The position numbers were made by a program, and so were the translations under genes. Source: Cymodocea nodosa (taxonomy: Eukaryota > Streptophyta > Magnoliopsida > Alismatales > Cymodoceaceae). Taken from it: a stretch of 64,000 nt of DNA. The stretch is taken from assembly GCA_036874045.1 (NCBI GenBank), contig CM072335.1, positions 950,001 to 1,014,000 of the forward strand. The letters are read 5' to 3'. The notes beneath the pieces were generated by a model that saw only the letters and a list, made by a program, of their open reading frames with translations, had not been told where the DNA came from and ran no database searches. How positions within the stretch are numbered: the stretch's first letter is position 1; each line of letters begins with the position of its first letter. Shown piece after piece: positions 50,501 through 62,900 of this stretch.

Positions 50501-53500
50501 GATAAAGGTGCCCAGACAACTTGGCCAACACTAAGTGATTTTGGTATACCACTTACAGTCCGTACTTCTCCACTGCAAAGAAAGCAAATTATAGTTATCT
50601 AAATGTACCATATGATGTATTAGACAATGGACACCTAATACAACAGTGGTAAAGAATGTCACCAAAAGGCGGCAGAGAAACTAACCTTTCTGTGTTAAGA
50701 ACAAAGAGTGCTGGCTTTCTTTTCCCAACATAGGTTTCACCCCAATGTTCTTCCCAATCTCCTTGGCATTTCCAGTTTCCACAGTCCTTATCAGCATCAC
50801 CTTCCTTATTAAAGCCAGAATCATTAAATGTAGGTTTAGATGGAGATTTCTCTTCAGCAACATAAGCAATGAGATTTTCTTTGTTATTCCATGAAATTCC
50901 TTCAAACCTACATGATTGTTAAACATAAAAACTTAACCATATGACCATAATTGAATCCTGCTAATCAGAAGTTTCCTATATTTATAGACTGCAAAATGAT
51001 ATTTCACATTTTTTATATTGCTAAACATAACTCTATCTCTCTCTCTTTTTCCCTCCTAAAAGTTTTTGTGCGCACACATGGCAAAGAAACAATTATTGAA
51101 GAGATACCATTTATCAGTGAATATGGAGCCATGAATTGAGTGCGGAATATGTATCTCCTTCTCCAACTTAGAATGATCCCATATTTCAAGATGTGTAGGA
51201 GAACCATTCTCCTTATTCCGCACAACAAGAAGTTTTGAACCTGAAGGTGATGGAACAATTATTGATACACCAATCATCTCAACTGGAAAAGGTGACCAGT
51301 GGAACTTTACAGATTGCTTTCTTTCCTCAGAGATATAGGAGGATAACACAAGTCTCTTCTTAGTATTTGCCAAGAGATTACTCTGACCAATAGAAAACAT
51401 TGCTTGCGAACCATTTTCTGCGGTACATAAACTTGATATTGTGAATAATTGATTTAATAGCAAGTTAGCAACCAGAAAATGATAAAAAAAATGATAAAGA
51501 AAAGGATTCTTACTTCCATGCCCCTGTAAAACAAAAGATAAAGAGGGATTCTTACTTGCATGCCCCTATAAAACTATGTAATTATTTGTATACCCTTGGA
51601 AAGTCATATTCCCTTGTGTGACCTTATATAATCCATTGTTAAACCTGCATCCCCTTATCATTAGTGTTTGTAGGTAAACCTTGGTTGGGCTCCTAACCAA
51701 TGCAGTAAAATGACTGAACTATTTGTTTGCACAAGCTCGTGCAAGGAAATATAGACTTTCCAAGGATATACAAATAATTAAATACTTTTACAGGGGCATA
51801 CAAGCAAAAATCCTAAAGAAAACCATAAGCTGAGGAGGACATACCAGTATCAGACCTAAAGACCCAGGCTTTATCAATGTTAGAGATGTTGGAGAATTCC
51901 TGAAGTAATTTAGCCTGAGAAGTATATTCATCCATCACATCTGCATCAATATTTTGGATTGATTCCTTTGCAGAAACAGCCATTGGCATTTGTCTCATTG
52001 GTGATGATGAAAAAGACAGCCTAACAATAATGTAGCAAGTAAAGAAGTAAAAAAAAATGGACCAAAAACATATTTTATCATTAACACTCTCATGAAGCAT
52101 CACCTCAGTTGTAAATACAAGATTCATTAAAGCTGCAAAAGCTATTGCATAAATGGTTATGGACTTGTAGCTTGTGGAGGAGGTTGAGAACAGACACAAA
52201 TCTATGAAAATGGAACAAATGATGTCAAAAAGTCCCAGCAACGATTCCAAAAGAAACACATAAAAAGAATCAAAGTGGCACCTTAATTAGCATTGTCACA
52301 CATATGATCACGATGGAAAGAGTTGAAGAATTGATGGTGTTGACCACAGGATGCCTAGTGACTCTGACCGACCCCTCTTCTTTTGCTATCTAATGTTATA
52401 TTGTTGTGTATAAAATATTTTGCTTTGTTTGAGATAAAAATAAATATATATATTTTTTGTTATAGATTATATTTTACAATAGAGTCTCAGTTCCTGTATT
52501 GCATATCAGTTATAGTCAAATAATATATAAATTTCCCAGACCAAATAAGAAAATGTATGATGTCTGTCTTTATGTATGTACAATCTCAAGATTTGAAGTT
52601 TTGGAGAGTAATCAGATGTCACAAAAAAAATTGATTGCTTGACTGTGATAAGAAAATAAGAAATTGTGTCTACATAGAACATTTTGAAACTAATGCTATG
52701 CTCATAGAAAGAACGAGATACTTTGAGTCAAAACAAGATGTTTGACACTGAACAGGGGCCATTTTTGCTCAATACTATATCTTTACTCTCTTATATGACT
52801 TAAGAATTGCATCCAAACTGATGCTGGAGTAGAATTACTATCACAATGAATAAATTTTTCATCTTCAACCATATGTTGGAGTAGGATTGCTATTATAATG
52901 AATAAACTTTTCATCTTCAACCATATGGTATCAATACAAGTAGCTTCTTGTCATTGGGAAATAGAGCTCTCAAAATAAATATACTCATGTGTATTTTTAT
53001 TCTTGCATGATAGGAGGTAAACCTTGTTAAAATAACAGCTGATTTATCACAAAGCATGTTATGATGTTAAACAACTATAAATAAAATCGTGCTAAAGTGT
53101 AATTTATGCATAATGTTCTCTACATAATCTCTAAATGTGGCAGACTTCATTTAAATGGTGCAAAAAGGAAAATGCATTGGCTGACAAGGCATGCATTAAT
53201 TCCTATACTTGCTTTGCTTAATGAAATCATCATCAAATATGATTGCCCATGGTTTTCTTCTAATAATCCACAACAAAATATAACCAAGAACCATATATTC
53301 CTCCCGCTCAAAGGATGATAAATCGCCTTCTCACTATTATATCCTTGTCACGTTTATAGGAAATTCATCTCCTTCCACTGGTTCTCATGTGGCTCAGTGA
53401 TAGCTGCCAATTACAGGCTAGTGAAATCAATAATGAGTACTTCTAAGTCATCAGTTTCAGATGCTAATTCACCGTATATTTTTATGATATACTGATATTG

Positions 53501-53837
53501 ATGTGATGGAATATATGTTCGAATACAAAAACACGATTAAGATACCCATTAGAAGGATATAATGCAACTACGAAGGGAACTGGTTTTTTTAAAAAAGGCA
53601 ATGCGGTTAAAGAAAACAGAAAAACAAACAACAGCAAACTCAAACCCAAGCAAAAGCAACAAGCACGGCGAGCAATGGTAATGGAGAGAAGCGAGAGGAA
53701 GCATCTCACCCGGGATCGACGGTGTTGGCGTGGAGGCAGGGGAGGGGAGACAGTGGGGAGAGGCGCCGGAATAATCCGGGGAACCGACAGACCGGAGGGA
53801 TGGGAGTGGCCAGTGCCGCTGCCGTCGACGCGTACAT
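38503..53837 (-). CDS. AARE: Acylamino-acid-releasing enzyme (acylpeptide hydrolase, S9 family)
   Basis: A serine peptidase that removes N-acylated residues from peptides and helps clear damaged proteins. Eighteen exons: 53710-53837, 51845-52020, 51108-51417, 50686-50907, 50330-50572, 50111-50188, 48762-48900, 47437-47588, 47275-47357, 47075-47202, 46895-46973, 45989-46196, 44726-44786, 44513-44635, 40856-41053, 39666-39734, 38676-38752 and 38503-38566. They join in phase to 845 aa. The N-terminal half is the beta-propeller (for example PSPSGSKLLVVRN, GDWEEHWGETYVGKR). The hydrolase domain shows LHGGPHSVS, the nucleophile in GGSHGG (Ser698), GDQDLRVP (Asp789) and DTHAIDRP (His821). Exon 1 adds an acid-poor, Ser/Pro/Arg/Leu-rich leader resembling a plastid transit peptide. 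Met51 in exon 2 could start a cytosolic form, as in dual-located plant AAREs. Introns hold L1, MITE and minisatellite insertions, and none breaks the frame. Confidence 0.95.
41521..41567. repeat. 19-bp tandem repeat in an AARE intron
   Basis: CAACATTGACCAAGATT recurs at 41521 and 41540, with a third partial unit at 41559. Confidence 0.85.
42058..42164. mobile_element. Small foldback/MITE-like element
   Basis: The left arm (42058-42096) begins GAACTAGGAAGGGGCTTG and ends TTTTATACTTCTC. The right arm (42125-42164) is its near-complete reverse complement. The arms are about 39 bp with a 28-bp centre. There is no coding sequence and no certain target-site duplication. It lies in AARE intron 14. 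Confidence 0.65.
42297..44450 (-). mobile_element. L1-type LINE, 5'-truncated and decayed
   Basis: In the minus-strand sense the order is an RT remnant with LRQGYPLS and PDNTLFF (about 43870-44010; the catalytic 'ADD' is now PDN), then LGLTLSHKKPKINEWKSF, LQGWRAGYPSLGGRVALFKS, FNIPKGVILEIEKMIRRFL, then the zinc-binding zf-RVT region (LRCPCGLKDVDVNHLF near 42700) and a tail with IWLKRNAVIF. It ends in an A-rich tail (T-rich on the plus strand, 42294-42306). Several frameshifts are present. It sits in AARE intron 14 in the same direction as the gene. Confidence 0.85.
45255..45640 (-). mobile_element. L1-type LINE fragment, endonuclease start region
   Basis: The minus strand encodes MKFFHGNSGEERMRQSKLI, then RDMVVKVGISLSMLQEAK, which resembles the beginning of an L1 apurinic endonuclease ('WNSRGLG..KR..vkdmi...d...LQETK'). 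No RT part follows. It lies in AARE intron 12, on the other side of exons 13-14 from the RT-bearing L1 piece and in the same orientation. Assignment is moderate. Confidence 0.5.
48000..48230. repeat. GTGATCCC-type degenerate minisatellite in an AARE intron
   Basis: GTGATCCC or close variants recur about every 26-27 bp, often with CATGCACATG-like spacers. A higher-order 53-bp period is seen between GCATATGTGATT at 48115 and GCATATGTGATC at 48168. Two minus-strand frames stay open through it only because of the repeat. Confidence 0.75.
51545..51814. mobile_element. 270-bp MITE with about 61-bp terminal inverted repeats
   Basis: The left arm 51545-51605 starts GGGATTCTTACTTGCATGCC and ends CCTTGGAAAGTC. 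The right arm 51754-51814 is its reverse complement with roughly one mismatch in seven. A TAAAG-like motif abuts both ends, a possible target-site duplication. A partial extra copy of the left end (AGGATTCTTACTTCCATGCC) lies just outside, near 51503. There is no coding capacity. It fills most of the 427-bp AARE intron 2. Long arms suggest a Mutator-type MITE, but the superfamily is not certain. Confidence 0.8.
52824..52928. repeat. 52-bp tandem duplication in AARE intron 1
   Basis: Two units share TGGAGTAG.ATT, ATAATGAATAAA and TTTTCATCTTCAACCATATG. Confidence 0.85.
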
Positions 53838-54831
53838 AGGATAACCAGTTCGGACTGGCCGTCGGATTGGGTCGAACAGTATCATTACGTGGATATGCCG
53901 TAAATTATAAATTTTATTTTCATTTTTTTTTCAAATAAATATTTAGATTTTATTATTAAACGTAAAGTTACTTTAATAATATATAAACATTTAATGATAT
54001 CATATGTGTAATTAATTATATTATATTATTAACTAATTAAATTATTTAATAATAAGTATAATACATTATTATCATATACAAATACAAAATCTTAATTTTA
54101 TCATTTTCTTACACGTACACAAATAATTAGAATTCAATTTCCATTACACAAGCATCTAAATTTTAAATTTTATTTTCATCTAATTCAGAGTTAATGTTCT
54201 AATTTCCTCAAAGTCAATTTTAAGTGAATAAATACTCTGATAAGATAGATTCGTTCTAAGGCATTGACTTCAACGCAAACAAAAATGTACATCAACCTTT
54301 TTTTCTCTCTCTAGAGGCTTATGTACATGTAAATATAAATATCTAATATTTAAGTGAAAATTCTAATAATAATAAAAATAACAAGAGAATGATTAATTTT
54401 AGTCATTTATTTTTGATGCTTAAGTGTAGACATCAATACACACTATTTTCTGTATTTTTTACTAATATATCTTGGTTCAATTCTATGACCATGTAGGTTT
54501 CAATTTACAATTATATTGATGACACACAAGATTTCGTCTCATCAAACAATCCGTCAATCTACTTTAGTTAACCAGCAAGAAGCGTAGAAAATAAGGTTTT
54601 CCCTTCTCGAGGGCATCAAATCTACCTCTCGGTGGGTCCAATTAGTTAAGTAATTGGGTGCACTCAAAATATTCAAGATACTCGGCTTTTGAAACGACAG
54701 ATTGGACCAACTGGATGATAATCGAATCGAATTTCATCTAATGCTTAAATCAAACGAGCGTAGAGATAGATTAGGTTTGAGTTTCAATAGTATACTTATG
54801 CTAGATTAATCAATGGTAAGTGAGGTTTAAG
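53838..54831. other. AARE upstream region with a dispersed AT-rich repeat
   Basis: Holds the AARE promoter region; I see no clear TATA box at a convincing distance. At 53930-54200 it holds a repeat related in inverted orientation to about 16240-16560: both read TATTTGT.TATGATAATAATGTA and GATATCATTA.ATGTT in their matching senses. That sequence belongs to the end region of Harbinger element 1, so the block here is probably a small related element. Confidence 0.55.
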
Positions 54832-57800
54832 GCTTATTTGTGTACATAAAAAGTAATAAATAGTTAATAATAAAAAAATATATAGGTGCTTGTATATAGT
54901 CTAAAAAATGATAAAAAGTAATAGGAAAAAATATATATATAATGTAATAGAATATGAATTAAATAACATAAAAATATTTGTATTTTTCACAAATTTATAG
55001 GAAAATTAATAATATTTACATCTTATGATAATGCATCGTACATTAAGTTCGATAACATTATTTCATTACATATGTTATCCGTTATTTGGTTTCTTCTATT
55101 GTTAAATTAATCCAAATGTAGTTGCTCTTTCAACTCCACGTTCATACTTTTATAAGTTTGTGCATTGTCAAGATCTTCAAATTATTCGAAGTCATCTTGA
55201 AGAGCTTCAAGTAAATCTTTTCTATCTATTTTACAAATAAAATTATACAATAGAAAACATGTATGCACAATCTTCATCTGAGTTTCATATGAAAATGATA
55301 TATAAGCATGTAGAATTGTAAAATAATACTTCACAATATCAAATGCACACTCGATCACTATTCTTAATTGTGAATATCTATAATTAAAATTCTCTACGAC
55401 ATTTGTTGAAAGTTAAGATTATTATAATCTAATAAATGATATTTAACACCTCTAAATGGATAAATAAATTTTGATCTATTTGGAAAATAAGCATCTACTA
55501 AGTAGTATTTACTCACATTAAAATAACTATTAGTCTAAAAATAATTTAAATTATGATTGAATTAATACTAAAATACTTACCAAGTGGAACTTGAAGTCTA
55601 TTAGGTCAAGATATTGTATCTTGAAGTACTCTAGTGTCAATAGTAGACTTTTCCCATCCAACAAGAATATAAATAAACTCCATATCAAAATTATAAGTTG
55701 TCAATATATTTTGTGACAATTCAACCTTTTTGTTCCTAAAGGGTATTGTTTTTTCATCATAAATGGTTACTTTATATGTGTATCATCTATTACACCAATA
55801 CAATCTTGTTAACAAATACAAGAGAATCAATATATAAAATAATTTCAATGTTGTAAGAAACAAAAATAAATGGTAATAGTAGTTTATCTTGAAGTATGTG
55901 AAGACATTTGCATCATTACAAATTCATCTATGTATTGATGATAAATGTTTAACTAGAAGTATTCCACTTAAATGAAGTATAATATGTAACATTTCATTAA
56001 ATACATGACCAATAGTGTAACTTGAACAATAAAATATTTCTCATATTACTTTATATCTTTGATTTTAACCAATTGTTACAAAAAATAATGTCAATTTTTC
56101 CTCCACACTAATGTTATTATCATCACATAGTACTCTCTCCTTTCTTAATAGATCATAAAATTATAGGAATATAGACTGACTTATATGATATATTTTCTTA
56201 CAATTATATGTCTGATTTAGTAAATTTAGATCCAACAATCTTCTAACATAATATTTTCATTATTTACTATAGTTGCAATTAGTAATTGTTGAACTAATAC
56301 TAGAGTGATGCAATTGTACTAAAACAATTCCACGCTAACAATAGTATCTTTCACTTTTTCCTTATTCTTTCATCCTCATGTTCTAATAGCAACCTCAACC
56401 TAGGAGTCTTTTCCTCTAAATTCATTTGCAAAGAATATCACTTATAAAAAATCATCATGTACATTACCTAATCAATAAGAGTTTATCATGACCTATAAAA
56501 ATAATATTATCACATCAAATCAACAACATAAGAGTTTATCATAAAACCCAACAATATAGCAATCAACAATATAAAAGATTATCACATAACAACATAAGAG
56601 TTTATCACATAATTTCCAACATCAACAACATAAGCGTTAACTATATCAATGTAGATAAACCCTAACCATGCTACTTTATTTTGATCTAGTATACCTAAAA
56701 ATTGTTATCACATTTCAGCACTTTGTAATAATTTCGTTGCTTGAAATTGTTCTTCACTGGTAAGCTTAACTAACGAGAATAATATATTCATCACTTCTTC
56801 TATTTTCTTAAATGATACATATTGTAAATGCTACCTTTCTTTTTCCACTTCATATACTTTATCCATAATTTCTAACCTATGTGTGTCCTTACGATCATCT
56901 CTTTCAAAATATTCTCTAAAAGTATCTCTCTGTTCATAATTTTTCATAATTTCTCAGATCATTAAATATTCTCTATTCATAATTTCTAACATAAGCAAAT
57001 TGGTTTTTCATTGCATTATGATGTACAAAGTCTACCGTTAAAGATTTTTTGTGGGGCCCTAGGGTAACTCCAATACTAATCCATAAAAAGCATTTCTACT
57101 TTTTCAGCCATTGGTCAACCTTAATGAAAATAAAACCTAAAGATAATGTACACAGTTTAATGAAGGAATATCATTCAACATCTCGTCAATTATTTGATGC
57201 TAAAAACAATGTTGTATCATAGAACATGTTGAAAATTGTAGATTATCTATGTGGATCATTGGCACCATTGAAGAAGCTGTAATACACTTGAGAAGTATTC
57301 TTCTCAATAATTTTTGGAAACAACCAGGACACTGTTTGAGCAAATATCAGATTAAAAGAAGCAATTGAAATCAAAACAATCAGAGAATGATGAAGAATAA
57401 TTTTCGAAAATAATCAGAACAAATATCTGATTTGAATTAGGAAGAAATCAGTTTTAAATTAGAGAACAACTAACTTTAGGGTTTAAAATAGAAGTAATTG
57501 CACTTGCATTGATTAATGGAACAAAATCAATCGAAAAACTATGAAGAGGAAATCAGCTTTGCGAGAACTACTGGCTTACTAGCTTTATCAGCTGAGTTGA
57601 AAATGTAGTAGAAATCTTGACGATGCTTGACCTTGTGAGAAATTGGGTGAAGAACGAAAGCGGCTTTCAAGGAAGAAATCTGCAGACAACTGTTGTGCAA
57701 GCAGAAGGGCAGATGGCTACTGTGTGAGTGGAAGGGTGGACAACTAACCGTTGTCCAAGTAGAAGGGCTTTTCAAAGCTTTCGAAGGGTCAAAGTAGGGA

Positions 57801-57935
57801 AAGTTTCGATTGTTTGAAACTTTTCAAAGGAAAGTTCCTCCTCTTAATCTAACCTAATCATCTAACCTAATCTTTTTCTCACTTTCCTTTCCTTTTACCT
57901 TTCACCACTTTTCTTTATACACAAACTCCTCCCTT
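54832..57935 (-). mobile_element. Degenerate PIF/Harbinger DNA transposon (element 2)
   Basis: Minus-strand translation from about 55800 down to 55150 gives an ordered HARBI1/ALP1-type transposase: DCIGVIDDTHIKV (the family's 'GaIDGTHI' motif), FRNKKVELSQNIL, NFDMEFIYILVGWE with DTRVL, then the pyramid NRSKFIYPF.GV and LRIVIECAFDIVK, followed by TQMKIVHTCFLLYNFI. Breaks and stops make it inactive. The candidate left end GGCTTATTTGTGTACATAAA (about 54832) resembles element 1, and an inverted match TTTATACACAAACTCC lies near 57915. A TTA abuts both candidate ends, fitting the 3-bp target duplication of this superfamily. A GC-richer 57540-57790 may be the 5' region. Confidence 0.75.
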
Positions 57936-59912
57936 AGTGAATCATTACTAGTTGTATGGAACTAACAAATACAGGTGATATGTCAAACTCTTGTCTAACA
58001 TTTTGTACATTTGGTTGTATGTCACATGAGAGGAGGTATCTGTGCACTTTTAAAAAAATGACAAGAAAGAAAATCTAACAAATAATGAAAAGTAAGATAT
58101 TTTCTAATGTTTGTATACATAATAAAAGATGATAAATGACTTGTTTGTGCATATTTTATGTCGAAAAATAAAATGACAAAAAATGATGAAAATAGTGAGA
58201 AATGGAAATGACAATATATGATATGATATGATATGATATATTAAGAAATATAAAGTCGTTTATGCACTAGAGGAAATGATTGGAAAGTGAAAAATGAGAT
58301 ACTGTGTAGTTGTAGGAAATGACAAGAAATGTATTATTTAAATAATAAATTGAAAAAAATTACTACTAACATGATAAAAAAAATTAAAAAAGTAATAATT
58401 TTTAAAAAATTAAATAATAAATTAAAAAATATTATATTTGAAAAGTAATATTTTAAGTATTATAGTATATATTAACATTTCATTAAATACAAATGTAACA
58501 TATGAAATAATATATTTGTAATTAACATAAACAACATTGTTCATTATAATCTAAAATTTTTCAAAAATAATATGTTAATGTATTATTTAATAATATTAAG
58601 TTGTGTTATAATTAATGTTACTTATTTAACATATTATTAAGTTGTTGAATTTGTTAATGTATTGTTTATTCTTATAACATTAACATTATTATATTTTAAT
58701 GTATTATAATCTAGTATCATCCTTCAACATTATTTTTTATTTTAATCTATTATAACTATAATATGTTATTATTTATTTATTTTTATAATCATACTTCTTG
58801 ATATCACATTAATGTGATTATTTATTTTAATATATTATAATTATAATATGTTATTTATTATTATTATATTTTAATTTATTATAATTATATATTATAAGTT
58901 TGTATCATTTTACATTGTTTTCAAAAGAGTGAGGTGGAAAATAATGAAAAACATTTTCTTTAATACAAAAGGAAATAACAAGAAATCATCTTCTTCCGTT
59001 TTTATTGACATAAACACAAAAAATGAGAAGAAAATATAGAAAATAACACAAAAAACTTTTCTCGTCGTTTCCTTTTTCTCTATTTTTCATTATTTCCCAG
59101 TGACACAAATTCCTTCAAAATAAAATTTAAATGTTTATGTACATAATAGAAAATAATGAAATTAGAACTTAAATAGTAATCTATTATAAATGATAACATT
59201 CTTTTTTTCTTTTTCTAATCCACCAAGCACTACACATCAGTATTTGAGAAAATGCAATATTTTGAAATATATACAAAATATTAATTAAGAATGTTTTTGA
59301 AAGTACGTAAGCTTTTTTATTAAAAAAAAAGGCCTTGTTATAATAGTAGTGATTTTGTTTGGAATTGAGTTTGAGATTTTTACAAGGATCGGTGCACAAG
59401 GAAAATGTTGAAGCAACCTTATAAGGTTAACATGGTCATTTGATGCATCGAACTTCTCATCTACCTTTCAAATCCTATGTTCTCTGTGGATAAATATTTA
59501 CTTCAAAAGTTAACATTGGGGAAGTAGAAGCAACTTAATTTTCTAGCTGTTCCAAACTGTGGGGAAAGAAGTTTTTCTCCAAAGGTTTTGTCAGAAACAT
59601 GTTCCCAAAATGGACGTTAGAAAAATATGGTATGATCCAAAACCAAAATGTCAACAATCCCTTGGAACTAATCATCCAAAACCAGAAGTTCTTTTGGAGC
59701 ATTGGGAATCTAAAAGTCCATGCTCATCACCCACAACTGCCGATGATCATGCATTGTTTGGTGTTTTTTCACCAATCCAATGTTTGGTCGTGCGTGCAAT
59801 GTGTTAATTATGTCGATGCCCTATCATTCTAAACACAGCATCCATAATAGAATGTTGTATTTGGAACATGAAGAACAAGGATCAGCATCTGTATCCTTTC
59901 TTTAGCATGATT
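57936..59912. other. AT-rich intergenic DNA with nested MITE-like sequence
   Basis: Short motifs resembling the Harbinger ends (CTTGTTTGTGCATATTTTATG at 58138 and TTTATGTACATAATAGAAAA near 59132) recur among A/T-rich runs, suggesting several small nested elements. An ATATG pentamer repeat occurs near 58217-58240. The last few hundred bases before 59913 probably hold the bZIP 3' UTR. No gene was recognised. Confidence 0.5.
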
Positions 59913-62900
59913 CTATTTACTGACACCGGGGTTGTCTTGATCCCAGTGAGAGGAAGAATCCCAATGTGCTGAGCCACTGCAATCGAAACCCCCCCTGATT
60001 CGTTTTTGAAGGTGCTCCAAGCTTGCAGCACGTTGCATGGACGGGGTTCTCCCCATCTTGCTCACTCCTCCGACAGACTGGGCATCAGTGACTTCTGACG
60101 AACCGGGAGTCACGTCAAGAAGGCTTTGGAGGAACTGGTTTGGATCTCCATGCACTGGAACGGCTGCATCAGTGCTTGCATCAGGGGCACTTCCGGAGAA
60201 GGACATGCCAATGGTTGATAAATCAGACGTGTTTGGGAACATTGAATTTGAACCTGTCATCCTTTTCACTGTATCTTCAGCCATTTTAACCTGGTCAACC
60301 AAAAGAAGCGTCTTGAAGCAACAAATTCATCCAAGACTAGCGTCCAAGCGAGAAAAAAAAGCAAATACGGTATCATCCGATGCCGATATTTGATCATCCA
60401 CCTAATATCTCTAGGAACTTCAAAGGCAATAATAAAGCAGGGTGTCTACCCTAAATCAATCGTACAAAAATGTAAAACGAAAATTACGAGCTATGGGAAC
60501 TTCAAAGGCAATAATAATAATAAAGCAGAGGGTCTGCCCTAAATCAATCGTACAAAAATGTAAAACAGAAACTACAGAACTATGAGTTTACTGGAGTTGC
60601 ATTTGTTGGAATTGTGAAGTAAATATTTTCTTATGGTTTTCCACCCTTATCTAAGTGTTGTTGTTAAGTAACAACATGATGAAAATTTTATGATAAAGGG
60701 TCCAACCATGGTGATGCATCCAGTATTGCAAGTTTCAAGTCTCTTGAACATGTTCTTAGCGTACATAATACACTCTAATTTGCTCTGTATGATACTTTAA
60801 AGGGAATGTGTGAACCTAACTCCATACTAATTTTTAATCAGCTTGTAGTTTGACATTAACCCCAGAAAAAAGAATTAAATGTCTGATTACCCTTAAATAT
60901 TCTACTATTGTATTTTTTCACTAGTTACTAAAAACTCACAAGAAAAAATTAATTTCATGGCATCATTGACCTTTGCTCTCATAGTTTCTACATCTGCTTT
61001 CAGAATTCTGCTATTGATAGCTTCCTCGTTGAACTTCTGGTTCATCTCTGTGAGGTGCTTCAGCAATGAAGAGTTTTCAACTCTTAGTTGAGAAACCTGA
61101 TTGATATGAACAGAGGCCATGAAGGAAAACAATTTAAAAGTGCACCAATTCGAGGACAGATAGAAATTTGTAGTCAAACCTGTGCCTCAAGTTCATTTAG
61201 ATGGGCTTGCTTTCTTTTTCTCGAACGTCTTGCTGACTCTCGATTGGAGAGCATCCTGAGTGTATCATACTTAAAAATCAGAACTTGCAAGCATTTTCTA
61301 TCACAAAAGGGTGTCAGGTTTTCTGCAAGTAAACCCTTTAAAAAGTTTAAATTTTATGAATATATTTGCTTACCAGACTCGAAGAATCTCAACTTGCATA
61401 TTTAATAATTTTGTTTCAAGCAGGGATATCCATATGTACACTCTTGAAACATTCATTATAACACATGCATTCCATATATACTCTCTCCATGCAGGCGAGT
61501 GTTTTCCAAAGTCAGCAATTTCAAAGTGGGTTTGCCTTTTGTTACATCTACTATATTATTATAAAATAAGCTACTGAGTACTTATAGTTCGATTGGAATC
61601 AGTGCTTGACATCAATTCCTTATATCCTATTTACAATTTTCTGGTCAACCAGTTTATTCAGCTGTTCAAAAACTACTGGATGAAACTCGTACCTGATTTT
61701 AGCACCCGTGGATCAAATAACACATTTCATAGTTTCATTTTTTTTATCACCATTAAACTTTATGATTCTAACCATTGTTGGAATTGTTCCAAACACAGTT
61801 TAGAAAAGAAAGAGCTTTAATTTCTTACCAATGGAGTTGCTTTAAAGGAATGTAGACTGGCTTTAGCACCGACAATTAAGCACATCCATAAGTCAATATC
61901 ACAATGAGAAATGATCACATAGACCATCACGAGATTTCTGAGTAGGCCAATCAACTCTGTGAGTTACTGATCACCCATACTCAATCAGGTCTTGACTTAA
62001 TTTCAACGTATAATCATGCTTCATTTAGGAAAGGCAGAGAGCCACCAATAACATAGACCTAAGTAGTTTCTACGCCAAGTGATGACATGGAATTGTACAT
62101 TTAGATTGAAACAGTTGATACAGTTAAGGCATTTATAATGTTCTTTATTTCACCCATAATCAGTTCTTGACTTAATTCAACATATAATTGAGTTCATGGA
62201 AGGAAGAGAGTCACTGTAACATAGACTTAGGTAGTTTCTGCACCATGTGATGGCAAGGAATTGCACATTTAGATTGAAACAGTTGGTACAGTTAAGGTAT
62301 TCATAATGTTCTTTTCTTCTTTTTCAAAGTCAAATCAGAATTCAGCTATGCAAATGAGAATGATAATGTATATATAAAAAAAATAAATATGAATGACTAA
62401 TCTGAATTCAGACAAATCAACAACCACTACTAAAAATCAGTTTTATTTTGATGATCTTATTTTATGTGATGGTAATCTAGAAAGCGTACATCTGCAAATA
62501 GATTGAAACATTAGGATTATTGATTTGCACAGGGTATTGTGAACAATTAAAAGTTTACCAGGAAAGTATCCTTTATGCAATAATCCTAATGTTGTAGCCA
62601 ATAACTTCTATACAATATAACAAGGACTGAAGTATCTGAGCCTCAAAATCAACCCTGACACAGTATTGTTCGTGTAGGGATCGATTTTGGGCATGCTAAC
62701 AGTTTTACTATAAGAATGGCACAGAAATCTACAACAAACTATCCTACAAAATGGCAGAGAAGTTTCAAGAAGATAAACTGAACAACAAATTAAAATGAAT
62801 GCATTGCCACTGAGATGCTGGACGATGAAAGTCAATATTACCTTCTAACCCTTTTTGCATCAGCAGGATCCAAGTTTTGTGTAGTTTCTGCTTCTCCTTC

